From: an uncultured Lachnospiraceae bacterium
Lineage (GTDB): Bacteria; Bacillota; Clostridia; Lachnospirales; Lachnospiraceae
Assembly: GCA_902794095.1 (NCBI GenBank)
Contig: CADBFZ010000006.1
Span: 1-64,000 of the forward strand
Length of the DNA: 64,000 nt
Direction: 5' to 3'
The position numbers were made by a program, and so were the translations under genes. Numbering within the stretch: the first letter of the stretch is position 1; each line of letters begins with the position of its first letter. Under the pieces are notes generated by a model that was not told the DNA's origin, did no database searches, and saw only the letters and a list, made by a program, of their open reading frames with translations. Of this stretch, positions 47,215 through 54,931 are shown piece after piece.

Positions 47215-47394
47215 GACCCTTAGCAGACCCCTCGCCTTTTGACGCCTAGCCTAAGCCAGGTGGGTAACCGCATCATGACTTTTGCCTTCCCCTGGCGCCT
47301 GGGGCGGGGGCATGACAGCCGACATGAGATGTAGGAATCCCGTTTAAAGGTAAATGTAGGTTCAAAAAATACGAAAGGGATCAACCTCGGGCTA
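47215..47394 (-). ncRNA. ssrS: Rod-like structured RNA of about 180 nt, candidate 6S RNA
   Basis: The minus strand has a consensus promoter (47400-47428) pointing into a sequence that folds end to end. CTTAGC (47396-47391) pairs with GCTAAG (47224-47219). GATCCCT/CG pairs with CGAGGGGTC (47382-47372 with 47234-47226), TTTTGA with TCAAAA, and CCTA with TAGG. An asymmetric internal region follows, CATC/ATG pairs with CATGATG, and a GC-rich terminal hairpin lies around 47287-47315. A long rod with a closing stem, a large internal bubble and a length near 180 nt is the architecture of 6S RNA, which binds sigma70 RNA polymerase. No protein reading frame fits. The family name is inferred from structure, not from a sequence match. 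The 3' end is uncertain; a T-run lies at 47202-47206. Confidence 0.6.
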
Positions 47395-47399
47395 AGTTT

Positions 47400-47428
47400 A
47401 TTATATCTGACAGGCCCCTTCGTTTCAA
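47400..47428 (-). promoter_or_regulatory. Consensus promoter of the candidate 6S RNA
   Basis: TTGAAA (47423-47428), 17-base spacer, TATAAT (47400-47405) on the minus strand. Start expected at about 47393-47394, at the base of the closing stem of the RNA. The -35 overlaps the TGA stop of the upstream glycosyltransferase gene. Confidence 0.7.
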
Positions 47429-48909
47429 TATTTTCTGCAAAAGAGAACGCATACGCCGCCCTGCATTCCGAGGGTTCCGCCCTCTGCCATGGAAGTCACC
47501 TCATAGCCGTAATTATTCAGGTTCTGAGCGGCCGTATCCACCTCTGAATCCTTCCAAACCAGGTAAAACTCGTCCTGAGCAGGCTCCAGATAGAAAAACA
47601 TGGCATTTTCCATGTAAACTTCGGTTCCGGGGAAATAACAGCCCGCAATGGTAAACTCCTCCTGCTCCATGTCCGAGTAGACCGTGCTGCCCTCGGGGAT
47701 GGAAACCGTCTCCAGGAACTCATTGGTAAGCTTTGAAGCTTCGCTCTGATAGTCAATATTCTCCAGAAGGATCGTATTACACATAACCCTTAACGACAGC
47801 GCTATCGCAAAAGAAACCGCTGCGGAAACCGAGGGTTTCATATATGCACCGGGCTTTATTGTATCAAGCAGGTCTTCTATTCCGATTCCGAAAAGGAGCC
47901 AGCCAATGGAAGCCAGGGGATATATGTATCTGGAGAGGAAAAGAGGCCTGACAAGCTCAGAAACCACAGCTCCTACTCCGAAAGTTACGAAGATCATCAG
48001 GATTCCCGAAATGAGGAACCAAAACTTACCGAAGTATTCGGACTTACGGGATTTATCGTTTTCTTTTTTCAAGGAAAGGAAAGCCTTGATAAGGGAGAAA
48101 GCCATGAGGATAAGTGCGGGGATGTAATAGCGCTTAACCGCAAATATCTCTCGCATGGTCTCGTCAAAGTGGGAATATCCGCCTGCCCACCAGTCACCTG
48201 CTCTTACCCCGAAGTTGTTCAACATGACGCCCAGCCAGGGGAGGTATGAAACAATCGCAAGGGCAGAGACGATAAAGCAGATCTTAAGTTCGCTCTTTTC
48301 TTTGATGCAATATATGATGACGCACAGGTACATTACGCAGACCGCGATGGTCAGGTAGTAATGGGTGTATGCAGTCATGATGCTAAGAAGATAAAAGCAG
48401 ATCCAATATATGGTCCTGTTACCCTTCTTCCGCGTGAAAAGAATATGCATGGCGATGAAGGACGCAAGGGTGAGGAAACATCCAAGCTCGTACATTCTGG
48501 TTTCCATGACATAAACAATGGAGGTGGGGGTAAAGGACGAAAAACCGACTATTATAAAAGCCGGTGCATATCCGAAGTTTTTGCGCACATAGGTAAGTGC
48601 AAGTACAAGTATCAGGACATAAGGGATAAATGCGGTTGCCCTGAATGCATAGGGGTGATCTCCGAGGAGAGTCACCACGATTTTTCCGAAGATGTAATAA
48701 AAGGGAGGATGCTCGTTAACGGCAGTTGCCGCAAGCATCTCTTTAAGCGGAAGCCTGATCAGGTCAACGCTGAATGCGGTATCGACCCAGAAAACATTGT
48801 AAGGAAGCCTGAAAAAGTGACTTGACGCCATTACCAGAGTGAAAAGGACAAGGACGATCATGGGAATTCCGTTAACTATTTTGTTGTCAAAGCGTTTTTT
48901 GGAATTCAA
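47425..48909 (-). CDS. GT39-like membrane glycosyltransferase, TTG start
   Basis: 494 residues. The best start is a TTG at 48907-48909 with AGGAG eight bases upstream; the first in-frame ATG lies 16 codons further and has no such site. After the first helix the loop VFWVDTAFSVDLIRLPL and then NEHPPFYYIFGK give the acid residue and E-H-P-P motif of ArnT/PMT_2-type GT-C enzymes. About ten more helices and a soluble C-terminal domain follow. It probably transfers sugar from a polyprenyl phosphate to an envelope acceptor that is unknown. The gene follows the pckA terminator so closely that the T-tract touches its ribosome binding site. Confidence 0.8.
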   Translation of the reverse strand: MNSKKRFDNKIVNGIPMIVLVLFTLVMASSHFFRLPYNVFWVDTAFSVDLIRLPLKEMLAATAVNEHPPFYYIFGKIVVTLLGDHPYAFRATAFIPYVLILVLALTYVRKNFGYAPAFIIVGFSSFTPTSIVYVMETRMYELGCFLTLASFIAMHILFTRKKGNRTIYWICFYLLSIMTAYTHYYLTIAVCVMYLCVIIYCIKEKSELKICFIVSALAIVSYLPWLGVMLNNFGVRAGDWWAGGYSHFDETMREIFAVKRYYIPALILMAFSLIKAFLSLKKENDKSRKSEYFGKFWFLISGILMIFVTFGVGAVVSELVRPLFLSRYIYPLASIGWLLFGIGIEDLLDTIKPGAYMKPSVSAAVSFAIALSLRVMCNTILLENIDYQSEASKLTNEFLETVSIPEGSTVYSDMEQEEFTIAGCYFPGTEVYMENAMFFYLEPAQDEFYLVWKDSEVDTAAQNLNNYGYEVTSMAEGGTLGMQGGVCVLFCRKY

Positions 48910-48921
48910 TATCCGGTCTCC

Positions 48922-48956
48922 TAAAAAATCGGGGACAGCAATTAAAGCTGTCCCCG
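48922..48956 (-). terminator. Intrinsic terminator of pckA
   Basis: CGGGGACAGC (48930-48939 complement) pairs with GCTGTCCCCG (48947-48956) around a 7-base AT loop, followed on the minus strand by ATTTTTT. Its T-tract directly abuts the AGGAG of the downstream TTG-started gene. Confidence 0.93.
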
Positions 48957-48977
48957 TGATTATTTAAAACTTAAGGA

Positions 48978-50591
48978 TTAAAGCTGAGGGCCTGCTGCTA
49001 CAAGTGCCTTACCTGCATCGTTGGTCTCATACTTCTTGAAGTTCTTGATGAAACGTCCTGCAAGATCCTTAGCCTTCTCTTCCCACTCGGAAACGTTAGC
49101 ATAGGTGTCGCGAGGATCAAGAATCTCGGTGCTTACTCCGGGAAGCTCGGTAGGAACTTCGAAATCGAAGTAAGGGATCTTCTTGGTAGGAGCGTTCTTG
49201 ATGTCTCCGTTAAGGATAGCATCGATGATTCCTCTGGTGTCGGGAATGGAAATTCTCTTTCCGGTTCCGTTCCATCCGGTATTTACAAGATATGCCTTAG
49301 CGCCGCTCTTCTGCATCTTCTTAACGAGCTCCTCGCCGTACTTGGTGGGATGAAGCTCAAGGAATGCCTGTCCGAAGCAAGCTGAGAAGGTAGGAGTAGG
49401 CTCGGTGATTCCACGCTCGGTTCCTGCAAGCTTAGCAGTGAATCCGCTGAGGAAGTAGTACTGAGTCTGCTCAGGAGTAAGAATCGAAACGGGAGGAAGT
49501 ACTCCGAAAGCGTCAGCTGAAAGGAAGATTACGTTCTCAGCTGCAGGGCCTGCAGATACGCCGTTTACATTCTTAGCGATATTCTTGATGTGCTCGATGG
49601 GATAAGATACACGAGTGTTCTCGGTAACGCTCTTATCATCGAAATCGATCTTGCCGTTAGCGTCTACGGTAACGTTCTCAAGGAGTGCATCCTTCTTGAT
49701 AGCGCCATAGATGTCAGGCTCATTCTCCTTGGAGAGGCCGATAACCTTAGCGTAGCATCCGCCCTCAAGGTTGAATACTCCGTTGTCATCCCAGCCGTGC
49801 TCGTCATCACCGATGAGGAGTCTCTTAGGATCGGTTGAAAGGGTGGTCTTACCTGTTCCGGAAAGTCCGAAGAAGATAGCGGTGTGCTTACCTTCCATAT
49901 CGGTGTTTGCAGAGCAGTGCATGGAAGCCATGCCCTGAAGAGGAAGGAAGTAGTTCTGCATGGAGAACATACCCTTCTTCATCTCTCCGCCGTACCAGGT
50001 GTTGAGGATAACCTGCTCACGGCTGGTAACGTTGAAGAGAACTGCGGTCTCAGAGTTGAGTCCAAGTTCCTTATAGTTGTCTACCTTTGCCTTGGAAGCA
50101 GTGTAAACAATGAAATCAGGCTTGAAGTTTGCCTGCTCTTCTGCTGAAGGCTTGATGAACATGTTTGTAACAAAGTGTGCCTGCCAAGCTACTTCCATGA
50201 TGAAGCGGACAGCCATTCTGGTATCCTTGTTAGCTCCGCAGAAAGCATCAACTACGAAAAGTCTCTTGCCTGAAAGCTCTTTGATTGCGAGTTCCTTACA
50301 AGCGTTCCATGCTTCCTGAGTTGCAGGATGGTTATCATTGGGATATTCGGGAGTGTTCCACCAAACGGTATCCTTGGACTTGTCATCCATAACGATGAAC
50401 TTATCTTTGGGAGAACGGCCGGTGTAAACACCTGTCATAACGTTAACTGCTCCGAGCTCGGTAACCTGTCCCTTATCATAGCCGGTAAGCTCAGGCTTAA
50501 GCTCTTCGTTGTACAGAGTATCGTAATCAGGATTGTAAACGATCTCAGTTACGCCGGTGATCCCATACTGGGAAAGATCGATGTTTGCCAT
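48978..50591 (-). CDS. pckA: Phosphoenolpyruvate carboxykinase (ATP)
   Basis: 537 residues, standard for the ATP-dependent enzyme. The P-loop is [11 protein letters not shown], the PEPCK-specific segment around TGRSPKDKF lies near residue 55, and metal/nucleotide-binding segments follow ([18 protein letters not shown]). It interconverts oxaloacetate and PEP; in rumen and gut Clostridia it often runs toward oxaloacetate to fix CO2 and gain ATP (family knowledge). Monocistronic, with promoter at 50653-50681 and a strong terminator. GAGGAAAAAG precedes the ATG. Confidence 0.98.
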   Translation of the reverse strand: MANIDLSQYGITGVTEIVYNPDYDTLYNEELKPELTGYDKGQVTELGAVNVMTGVYTGRSPKDKFIVMDDKSKDTVWWNTPEYPNDNHPATQEAWNACKELAIKELSGKRLFVVDAFCGANKDTRMAVRFIMEVAWQAHFVTNMFIKPSAEEQANFKPDFIVYTASKAKVDNYKELGLNSETAVLFNVTSREQVILNTWYGGEMKKGMFSMQNYFLPLQGMASMHCSANTDMEGKHTAIFFGLSGTGKTTLSTDPKRLLIGDDEHGWDDNGVFNLEGGCYAKVIGLSKENEPDIYGAIKKDALLENVTVDANGKIDFDDKSVTENTRVSYPIEHIKNIAKNVNGVSAGPAAENVIFLSADAFGVLPPVSILTPEQTQYYFLSGFTAKLAGTERGITEPTPTFSACFGQAFLELHPTKYGEELVKKMQKSGAKAYLVNTGWNGTGKRISIPDTRGIIDAILNGDIKNAPTKKIPYFDFEVPTELPGVSTEILDPRDTYANVSEWEEKAKDLAGRFIKNFKKYETNDAGKALVAAGPQL

Positions 50592-50652
50592 ACTTTTTCC
50601 TCTTTTCTTAGTTTGATTTTTTACGGTTTAGTATGTAACCGAATTTGGATTT

Positions 50653-50681
50653 ATTATCTCAAATCACCTTGTAAAAGTCAA
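50653..50681 (-). promoter_or_regulatory. Promoter of pckA
   Basis: TTGACT (50676-50681) and GATAAT (50653-50658) on the minus strand with a 17-base spacer, about 55 bases of leader before the ATG. Good consensus match. Confidence 0.65.
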
Positions 50682-50715
50682 TTAAACAGGTGGGTAATTT
50701 GATGCAGTGAAACTG

Positions 50716-52542
50716 TTATTTTTTGCCCAAAGGGCGGGTGACTTCGGCAAGCCATTTTGCGGTCTCTTCGTCCAGGAGATCTTTAAGAGTCTCACAGACC
50801 TTCGCGTGGTACTCATCCACCGCTTTGATCTCCGTCTCGGTCATGTCTTCAAGCACGATCAGATCCCTGTCAAAAGGAACCATGGTAAGTGTCTCAAAGG
50901 CATAGAAAGTACCGAAATCGTTCTCTTCACGGGGCACGCAGACCATCATGTTCTCGGTCCTGATACCGAACTCTCCTGCCAGGTACACTCCGGGCTCGTT
51001 TGATGTGATCATACCGAGTGCAAAAGGAGTATCTCCGTTTGTACGCGTTCCCGTCGAGATATTCTGCGGTCCTTCATGAACGTTCAACAGATATCCTACG
51101 CCGTGTCCGGTTCCGTGATTATAATCATATCCGAGCTCCCAGAGGGGCTTTCTTGCGAGAATATCCAGAACTCTTCCCACTGTTCCCTTACGGAAAACGC
51201 AGGCTCCGAGGGCAAGATTTCCCTTAAGTACCGCGGTGTAGAGTTTCTTCATCTTCTCGGAAGGTGTTCCGATGGAAACGGTTCTGGTAACATCCGTGGT
51301 TCCGCGCATGTAATGTCCGCCGGTATCGAGAAGTACAAGTGTGTTGTTCTCAAGAGGCACATTGGTCTCGGGAGTGGGCTCGTAATGGATTATGGCGCCG
51401 TGTACTCCGGTTGCTACGATGGGAGCAAAGCTCTCTCCCTTGAAATCATCAGCCTCTGCTCTGTATGAAAGGAGCTTCTCTGCTACATCAAGCTCTGTGA
51501 TCTTTCCTTCCAGAAGTTCGGGAGTTCCCTGGATCTTCTTAAGATAATACAGGATCTTTGTGAGAGCCGCTCCGTCTGAGACATGAGCTTTTCTCTCGTT
51601 TTCAACTTCCACATCGGTCTTGCAAGCCTTGAGAAGCACCGTGGGTGAAGGCTTATCAACGGTCTTTACATTGCCGGGAAGTGATGAAGTAAGCTTAAGG
51701 TTAGTGCATGATCTGTCGAGGCTTACTTTCAGCGCAGGATCCATTGCCTTAAGGTCACAGAAGATTTCTTCGTAACCCTTGATTTCGGCACCCTTTGCTT
51801 CAAGAGTAGCTTTAATATCCGCACACTTCTCTTCATCCATGTAAAGCACACATTTATCAGCAGTGACAAGGGCATAAGAAAGTGATACCGGATTGAAGTC
51901 TATATCATTTCCGCGGAATCCGAAGAGCCATGCAATATCATCAAGTGATGAAAGAACCAGCATGTCGCACTCATCTTCTGCGAGCTTTTCACGAACCTTA
52001 GTGAGCTTTTCTTCAAAGCTAAGTCCGGTATAAGAATCATCCAAGATCCATGCCTTACCCGAAGGAAGCGCCGGTCTGTCGGTCCAGATATTTCCTACAA
52101 GATCTATATCTGTGATGAATGCGATGTCCTTGCCTTCTGTTTTCTTTTTAATAGTATCGAAAAAGAAAGCGGGCACGAGGCGTCCGTCAAAGCCTAAGCT
52201 GTCGCCATCTTTAAGAGCATCCCTGATAAAATCGGAAAGTCTCGGGCATTCGGGCTGTCCCATTTTCATAAGGGTAATGCCGGTGCCTTCGAGCTGTTCC
52301 TCTGCCTGGAGGAAGTATCTTCCGTCGGTCCAGAGGTATGCGCCATCTTTAGTTATTACCATCTCTCCGTTTGAGCCGTCGAATCCGGAGAGGTATTCTC
52401 TGCATTTAAAGAAATCCGAGATGTATTCGGACATATGAAAATCGCCGCCGGGGACGTAATATACATCCGTCCCGGCAGCGATCATTTCACTTCTTAACGC
52501 ATCAATTCTTTTAACATATTCTGCTGAAGTTAATCTTTTCAT
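50716..52542 (-). CDS. Aminopeptidase P-family (M24B) Xaa-Pro aminopeptidase, long form
   Basis: 608 residues, the long three-domain form: two creatinase-N-like domains (residues 1-300), a pita-bread M24 catalytic domain, and a C-terminal M24 extension. Metal ligands are seen in LLDTGGHYMRGTTDVTR, GTGHGVGYLLNVHEGP, SNEPGVY and GIRTENMM. The enzyme cleaves the N-terminal residue before proline in the cytoplasm. Its ATG overlaps the thrC stop by four bases, so it depends on thrC transcription. A GCCC-TTT-GGGC hairpin at its end is followed by As, not Ts. Confidence 0.95.
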   Translation of the reverse strand: MKRLTSAEYVKRIDALRSEMIAAGTDVYYVPGGDFHMSEYISDFFKCREYLSGFDGSNGEMVITKDGAYLWTDGRYFLQAEEQLEGTGITLMKMGQPECPRLSDFIRDALKDGDSLGFDGRLVPAFFFDTIKKKTEGKDIAFITDIDLVGNIWTDRPALPSGKAWILDDSYTGLSFEEKLTKVREKLAEDECDMLVLSSLDDIAWLFGFRGNDIDFNPVSLSYALVTADKCVLYMDEEKCADIKATLEAKGAEIKGYEEIFCDLKAMDPALKVSLDRSCTNLKLTSSLPGNVKTVDKPSPTVLLKACKTDVEVENERKAHVSDGAALTKILYYLKKIQGTPELLEGKITELDVAEKLLSYRAEADDFKGESFAPIVATGVHGAIIHYEPTPETNVPLENNTLVLLDTGGHYMRGTTDVTRTVSIGTPSEKMKKLYTAVLKGNLALGACVFRKGTVGRVLDILARKPLWELGYDYNHGTGHGVGYLLNVHEGPQNISTGTRTNGDTPFALGMITSNEPGVYLAGEFGIRTENMMVCVPREENDFGTFYAFETLTMVPFDRDLIVLEDMTETEIKAVDEYHAKVCETLKDLLDEETAKWLAEVTRPLGKK

Positions 52543-54026
52543 TTAAGGAATCCTGCAATAACATTTTTCATTTCATCAATATCACACTCGGTCTTGTGAA
52601 GAACGGGAGCGGTTCTGATGTCTTCGATAGCCTGAGGAATCTCTACATTTGAAATCTTGCAAAGGTCATCGATGAGTTCGAAATCAGTCTTCTTATCATA
52701 CTCGGGATCGATGGAATTCATAACGCTTCTGGTGAACTTATAAGGGCTTGCGGTTGAAGCGATGACTACAGGAGTGTTATCTCCGGTCTCAGCCTTATAC
52801 TTGTCACATACGAATGAAGCAACTGCGGTGTGAGTATCAATGACGTATCCGCTGGTCTTGTAGATCTTGTTTATCTGCTCGGATGTTTCCTTCTCATCAG
52901 CATATCCACCGTAGAAATCGGCAAGGCCTTTCTTCTCGGAATCGGTAATGGTGTACTTACCGCCGTTTGAAAGCTGACCCATGAGTTCGGCACATCTGCC
53001 TGAATCATTTCCTGCGATCATATAGATAAGTCTCTCAAGATTGCTGGAGATGAGGATGTCCATGGAAGGTGATGAGGTTACATGGAAATCTCTGTTTCTG
53101 TCATAGGTTCCTGATTCGAAGAAGTCGAAAAGAACCTTGTTGGTATTTGAAGCGCAGATAAGCTTCTTAATGGGAAGTCCCATGTTCTTAGCATAGAATG
53201 CAGCGAGGATGTTACCGAAGTTTCCGGTAGGTACGCAGACATTGATCTGATCGCCGTCCTTGATTCTCTCCTCTTTAAGAAGTCTGGTGTATGCCCATAC
53301 GTAGTAGCAAACCTGAGGAACAAGTCTTCCGATGTTGATGGAGTTAGCGGATGAGAATACGAATCCCTTCTCGTCGAGCTCCTTGCCGAATTCCTTGTCT
53401 CCGAAGATCTTCTTAACGCCGGTCTGGGCATCGTCGAAGTTTCCGTGGATTCCGACTACCATGGTGTTAGCACCCTTCTGGGTTACCATCTGCTTCTCCT
53501 GGATGGGAGAAACACCGCTCTTGGGATAGAAAACAACGATTCTGGTTCCGGGAACATCAGCAAATCCTGCAAGTGCTGCTTTACCGGTATCTCCACTGGT
53601 TGCGGTAAGGATTACGATTTCTTTAGCAAGACCGTTCTTCTTGGCCGCAGTGGTCATAAGATGAGGAAGGAGTGAAAGAGCCATGTCCTTGAATGCGATG
53701 GTTGCACCGTGGAAAAGCTCGAGGTAATAGGAACCACAGCTCTCGGAAAGAGGTGCGATCTCTTCGGTATCGAACTTGGAATCATAAGCTGCAGCGATGC
53801 ACTTCTTAAGCTCGTCCTCGGTGTAGTCGGTGAGGAACAGCTTCATAACTTCATAGCTGAGCTCCTGATAGTTCATCTCTGCGAGTTCTTTTAAGGACTT
53901 ATCAAGAGTAGGAATATGGTCGGGAACAAAGAGGCCTCCGTCGGAAGCAAGTCCCTGTAATACTGCCATGGAAGCGGTATATTTCTTACCCTCTCCTCTT
54001 GTACTTGAATAAGTAACTTCTTTCAT
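52539..54026 (-). CDS. thrC: Threonine synthase
   Basis: 495 residues from the ATG at 54024-54026, with AGGAAGG upstream; a longer reading adds 20 residues with no family match. The start MKEVTYSSTRGEG and the PLP-lysine segment FHGATIAFKDMAL near residue 108 are typical of the long threonine synthase form, as is TATSGDTGKAA. It converts O-phosphohomoserine to threonine. The only promoter-like element is TTGGAT-16-TATTGT, which overlaps the start of the divergent AP2-like gene. Confidence 0.96.
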   Translation of the reverse strand: MKEVTYSSTRGEGKKYTASMAVLQGLASDGGLFVPDHIPTLDKSLKELAEMNYQELSYEVMKLFLTDYTEDELKKCIAAAYDSKFDTEEIAPLSESCGSYYLELFHGATIAFKDMALSLLPHLMTTAAKKNGLAKEIVILTATSGDTGKAALAGFADVPGTRIVVFYPKSGVSPIQEKQMVTQKGANTMVVGIHGNFDDAQTGVKKIFGDKEFGKELDEKGFVFSSANSINIGRLVPQVCYYVWAYTRLLKEERIKDGDQINVCVPTGNFGNILAAFYAKNMGLPIKKLICASNTNKVLFDFFESGTYDRNRDFHVTSSPSMDILISSNLERLIYMIAGNDSGRCAELMGQLSNGGKYTITDSEKKGLADFYGGYADEKETSEQINKIYKTSGYVIDTHTAVASFVCDKYKAETGDNTPVVIASTASPYKFTRSVMNSIDPEYDKKTDFELIDDLCKISNVEIPQAIEDIRTAPVLHKTECDIDEMKNVIAGFLK

Positions 54027-54043
54027 AATTATGATCCTTCCTG

Positions 54044-54052
54044 TGTTACAAT
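54044..54052 (+). promoter_or_regulatory. Extended -10 promoter giving a leaderless AP2/HNH-like mRNA
   Basis: TGTTACAAT (TGn plus TACAAT) ends seven bases before the A of the ATG at 54059, so transcription should begin at the start codon itself. There is no ribosome binding site upstream. The complementary strand of the same bases supplies the TATTGT -10 candidate of thrC. Confidence 0.5.
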
Positions 54053-54058
54053 ATTTCC

Positions 54059-54850
54059 ATGAGCGACAGATCCAATCCATCGACAACTCTAAAGGGTGTA
54101 TATGTTACCGAGACGAAAACCGGCAAGGTGTTATACCGTGCGTCGGTCACCAAAGCGTCCCGTCATATTTCCCTGGGTTCGTATCCCGATGAAAAAAAAG
54201 CTCACAAGGCATACCTGACCGCTTTAAAAGTACTTGAAAACAATAGCATTTCATTGAATGATTTTCAAGATTTTAAGGCTCTTAAATATGATAAAGCCGT
54301 AATTCTAATGAATCTACGGGACAACGGGATTTATTTCGGAACCCCGATTTATCTGCATAAGGACTACTTTAACTACTATCTGACCCCTGATATCGTCTTT
54401 ACCTTCGACTTGGAGGACCTGTTCTATTTTTCCTCACATAAGATATCCAAAAGGGGCGGGCACTATTTCGTGGCTGACTACGGATCCCAGGTATCCATAG
54501 GTGCCAGATTCGGACTAAAGCCCTATTCGGTTGAGGGCCGGGATTGCAGGTTCATAAACGGGGATAATTTCGACTACAGAAGGTCCAACCTTGAGATATT
54601 AAACACCTACCACGGCGTGATCGTCTCCCCCGACAAAAAGGGGTATATTGCAAGGATCCACACTTCGGGATATACCAAGATCGGATTCTACGAGTCCGCA
54701 CTTGAAGCTGCCATAGCTTATAACAAGGCGGCCGATATCCTGAAAAAGAAAACAGGGGATAAGAACTACCCCGAGAACTACATTGATGAAGTTTCCGGTA
54801 AGGTGTATGCGGAGATTTATAATGCAGTGAAGATTAATCCGAATATATGA
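54059..54850 (+). CDS. AP2-like DNA-binding protein with degenerate HNH-like core
   Basis: 263 residues. Residues about 11-60 (GVYVTETKTGKVLYRASV ... SLGSYPDEKKAHKAY) and about 187-240 (YHGVIVSPDKKGYIARI ... IGFYESALEAAIAYN) both look like AP2-type DNA-binding modules, as found in HNH homing endonucleases and integrases. Between them lies CRFINGDNFDYRRSNLEILN-type sequence, which matches the HNH pattern (D-H-x-N-G-x-x-x-D-N-R-x-x-N-L) except that the first catalytic Asp-His is Arg-Phe. The protein may therefore bind DNA without cutting. No signal peptide. It stands alone, divergent from thrC with only 32 bases between start codons, and apparently lacks a leader. Either a domesticated mobile-element protein or a regulator; the function is inferred. 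Confidence 0.65.
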   Translation: MSDRSNPSTTLKGVYVTETKTGKVLYRASVTKASRHISLGSYPDEKKAHKAYLTALKVLENNSISLNDFQDFKALKYDKAVILMNLRDNGIYFGTPIYLHKDYFNYYLTPDIVFTFDLEDLFYFSSHKISKRGGHYFVADYGSQVSIGARFGLKPYSVEGRDCRFINGDNFDYRRSNLEILNTYHGVIVSPDKKGYIARIHTSGYTKIGFYESALEAAIAYNKAADILKKKTGDKNYPENYIDEVSGKVYAEIYNAVKINPNI

Positions 54851-54931
54851 AATGTGACAATGGGGGTCGGACCCAACCTGTCACACCGATGGAGTGACAG
54901 TGGGTCCGACCCCTTGTCACATATGTCACAT
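54851..54931. repeat. Long palindromic element between convergent genes
   Basis: The left arm 54853-54884 and right arm 54894-54923 are inverted copies (TGTGACAAtgGGGGTCGGACCCA... against ...TGGGTCCGACCCCTTGTCACA) around a 9-base loop. A further TGTCACATT repeat lies at the right edge. A partial copy occurs at 20421-20445. The element lies between convergent stops and could act as a bidirectional transcription end or a REP-like mobile palindrome; no transposase is near. Confidence 0.8.

Noticed and set aside
47215..47394. Cobalamin riboswitch or SRP RNA
   Set aside because: The conserved cobalamin box and the SRP GGAA-type tetraloop domain are missing; the end-to-end rod with bubble fits 6S better.
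50716..50750. Terminator after the M24B aminopeptidase gene
   Set aside because: The GCCC-TTT-GGGC hairpin is followed by As on the coding strand, so it is not an intrinsic terminator in that direction.
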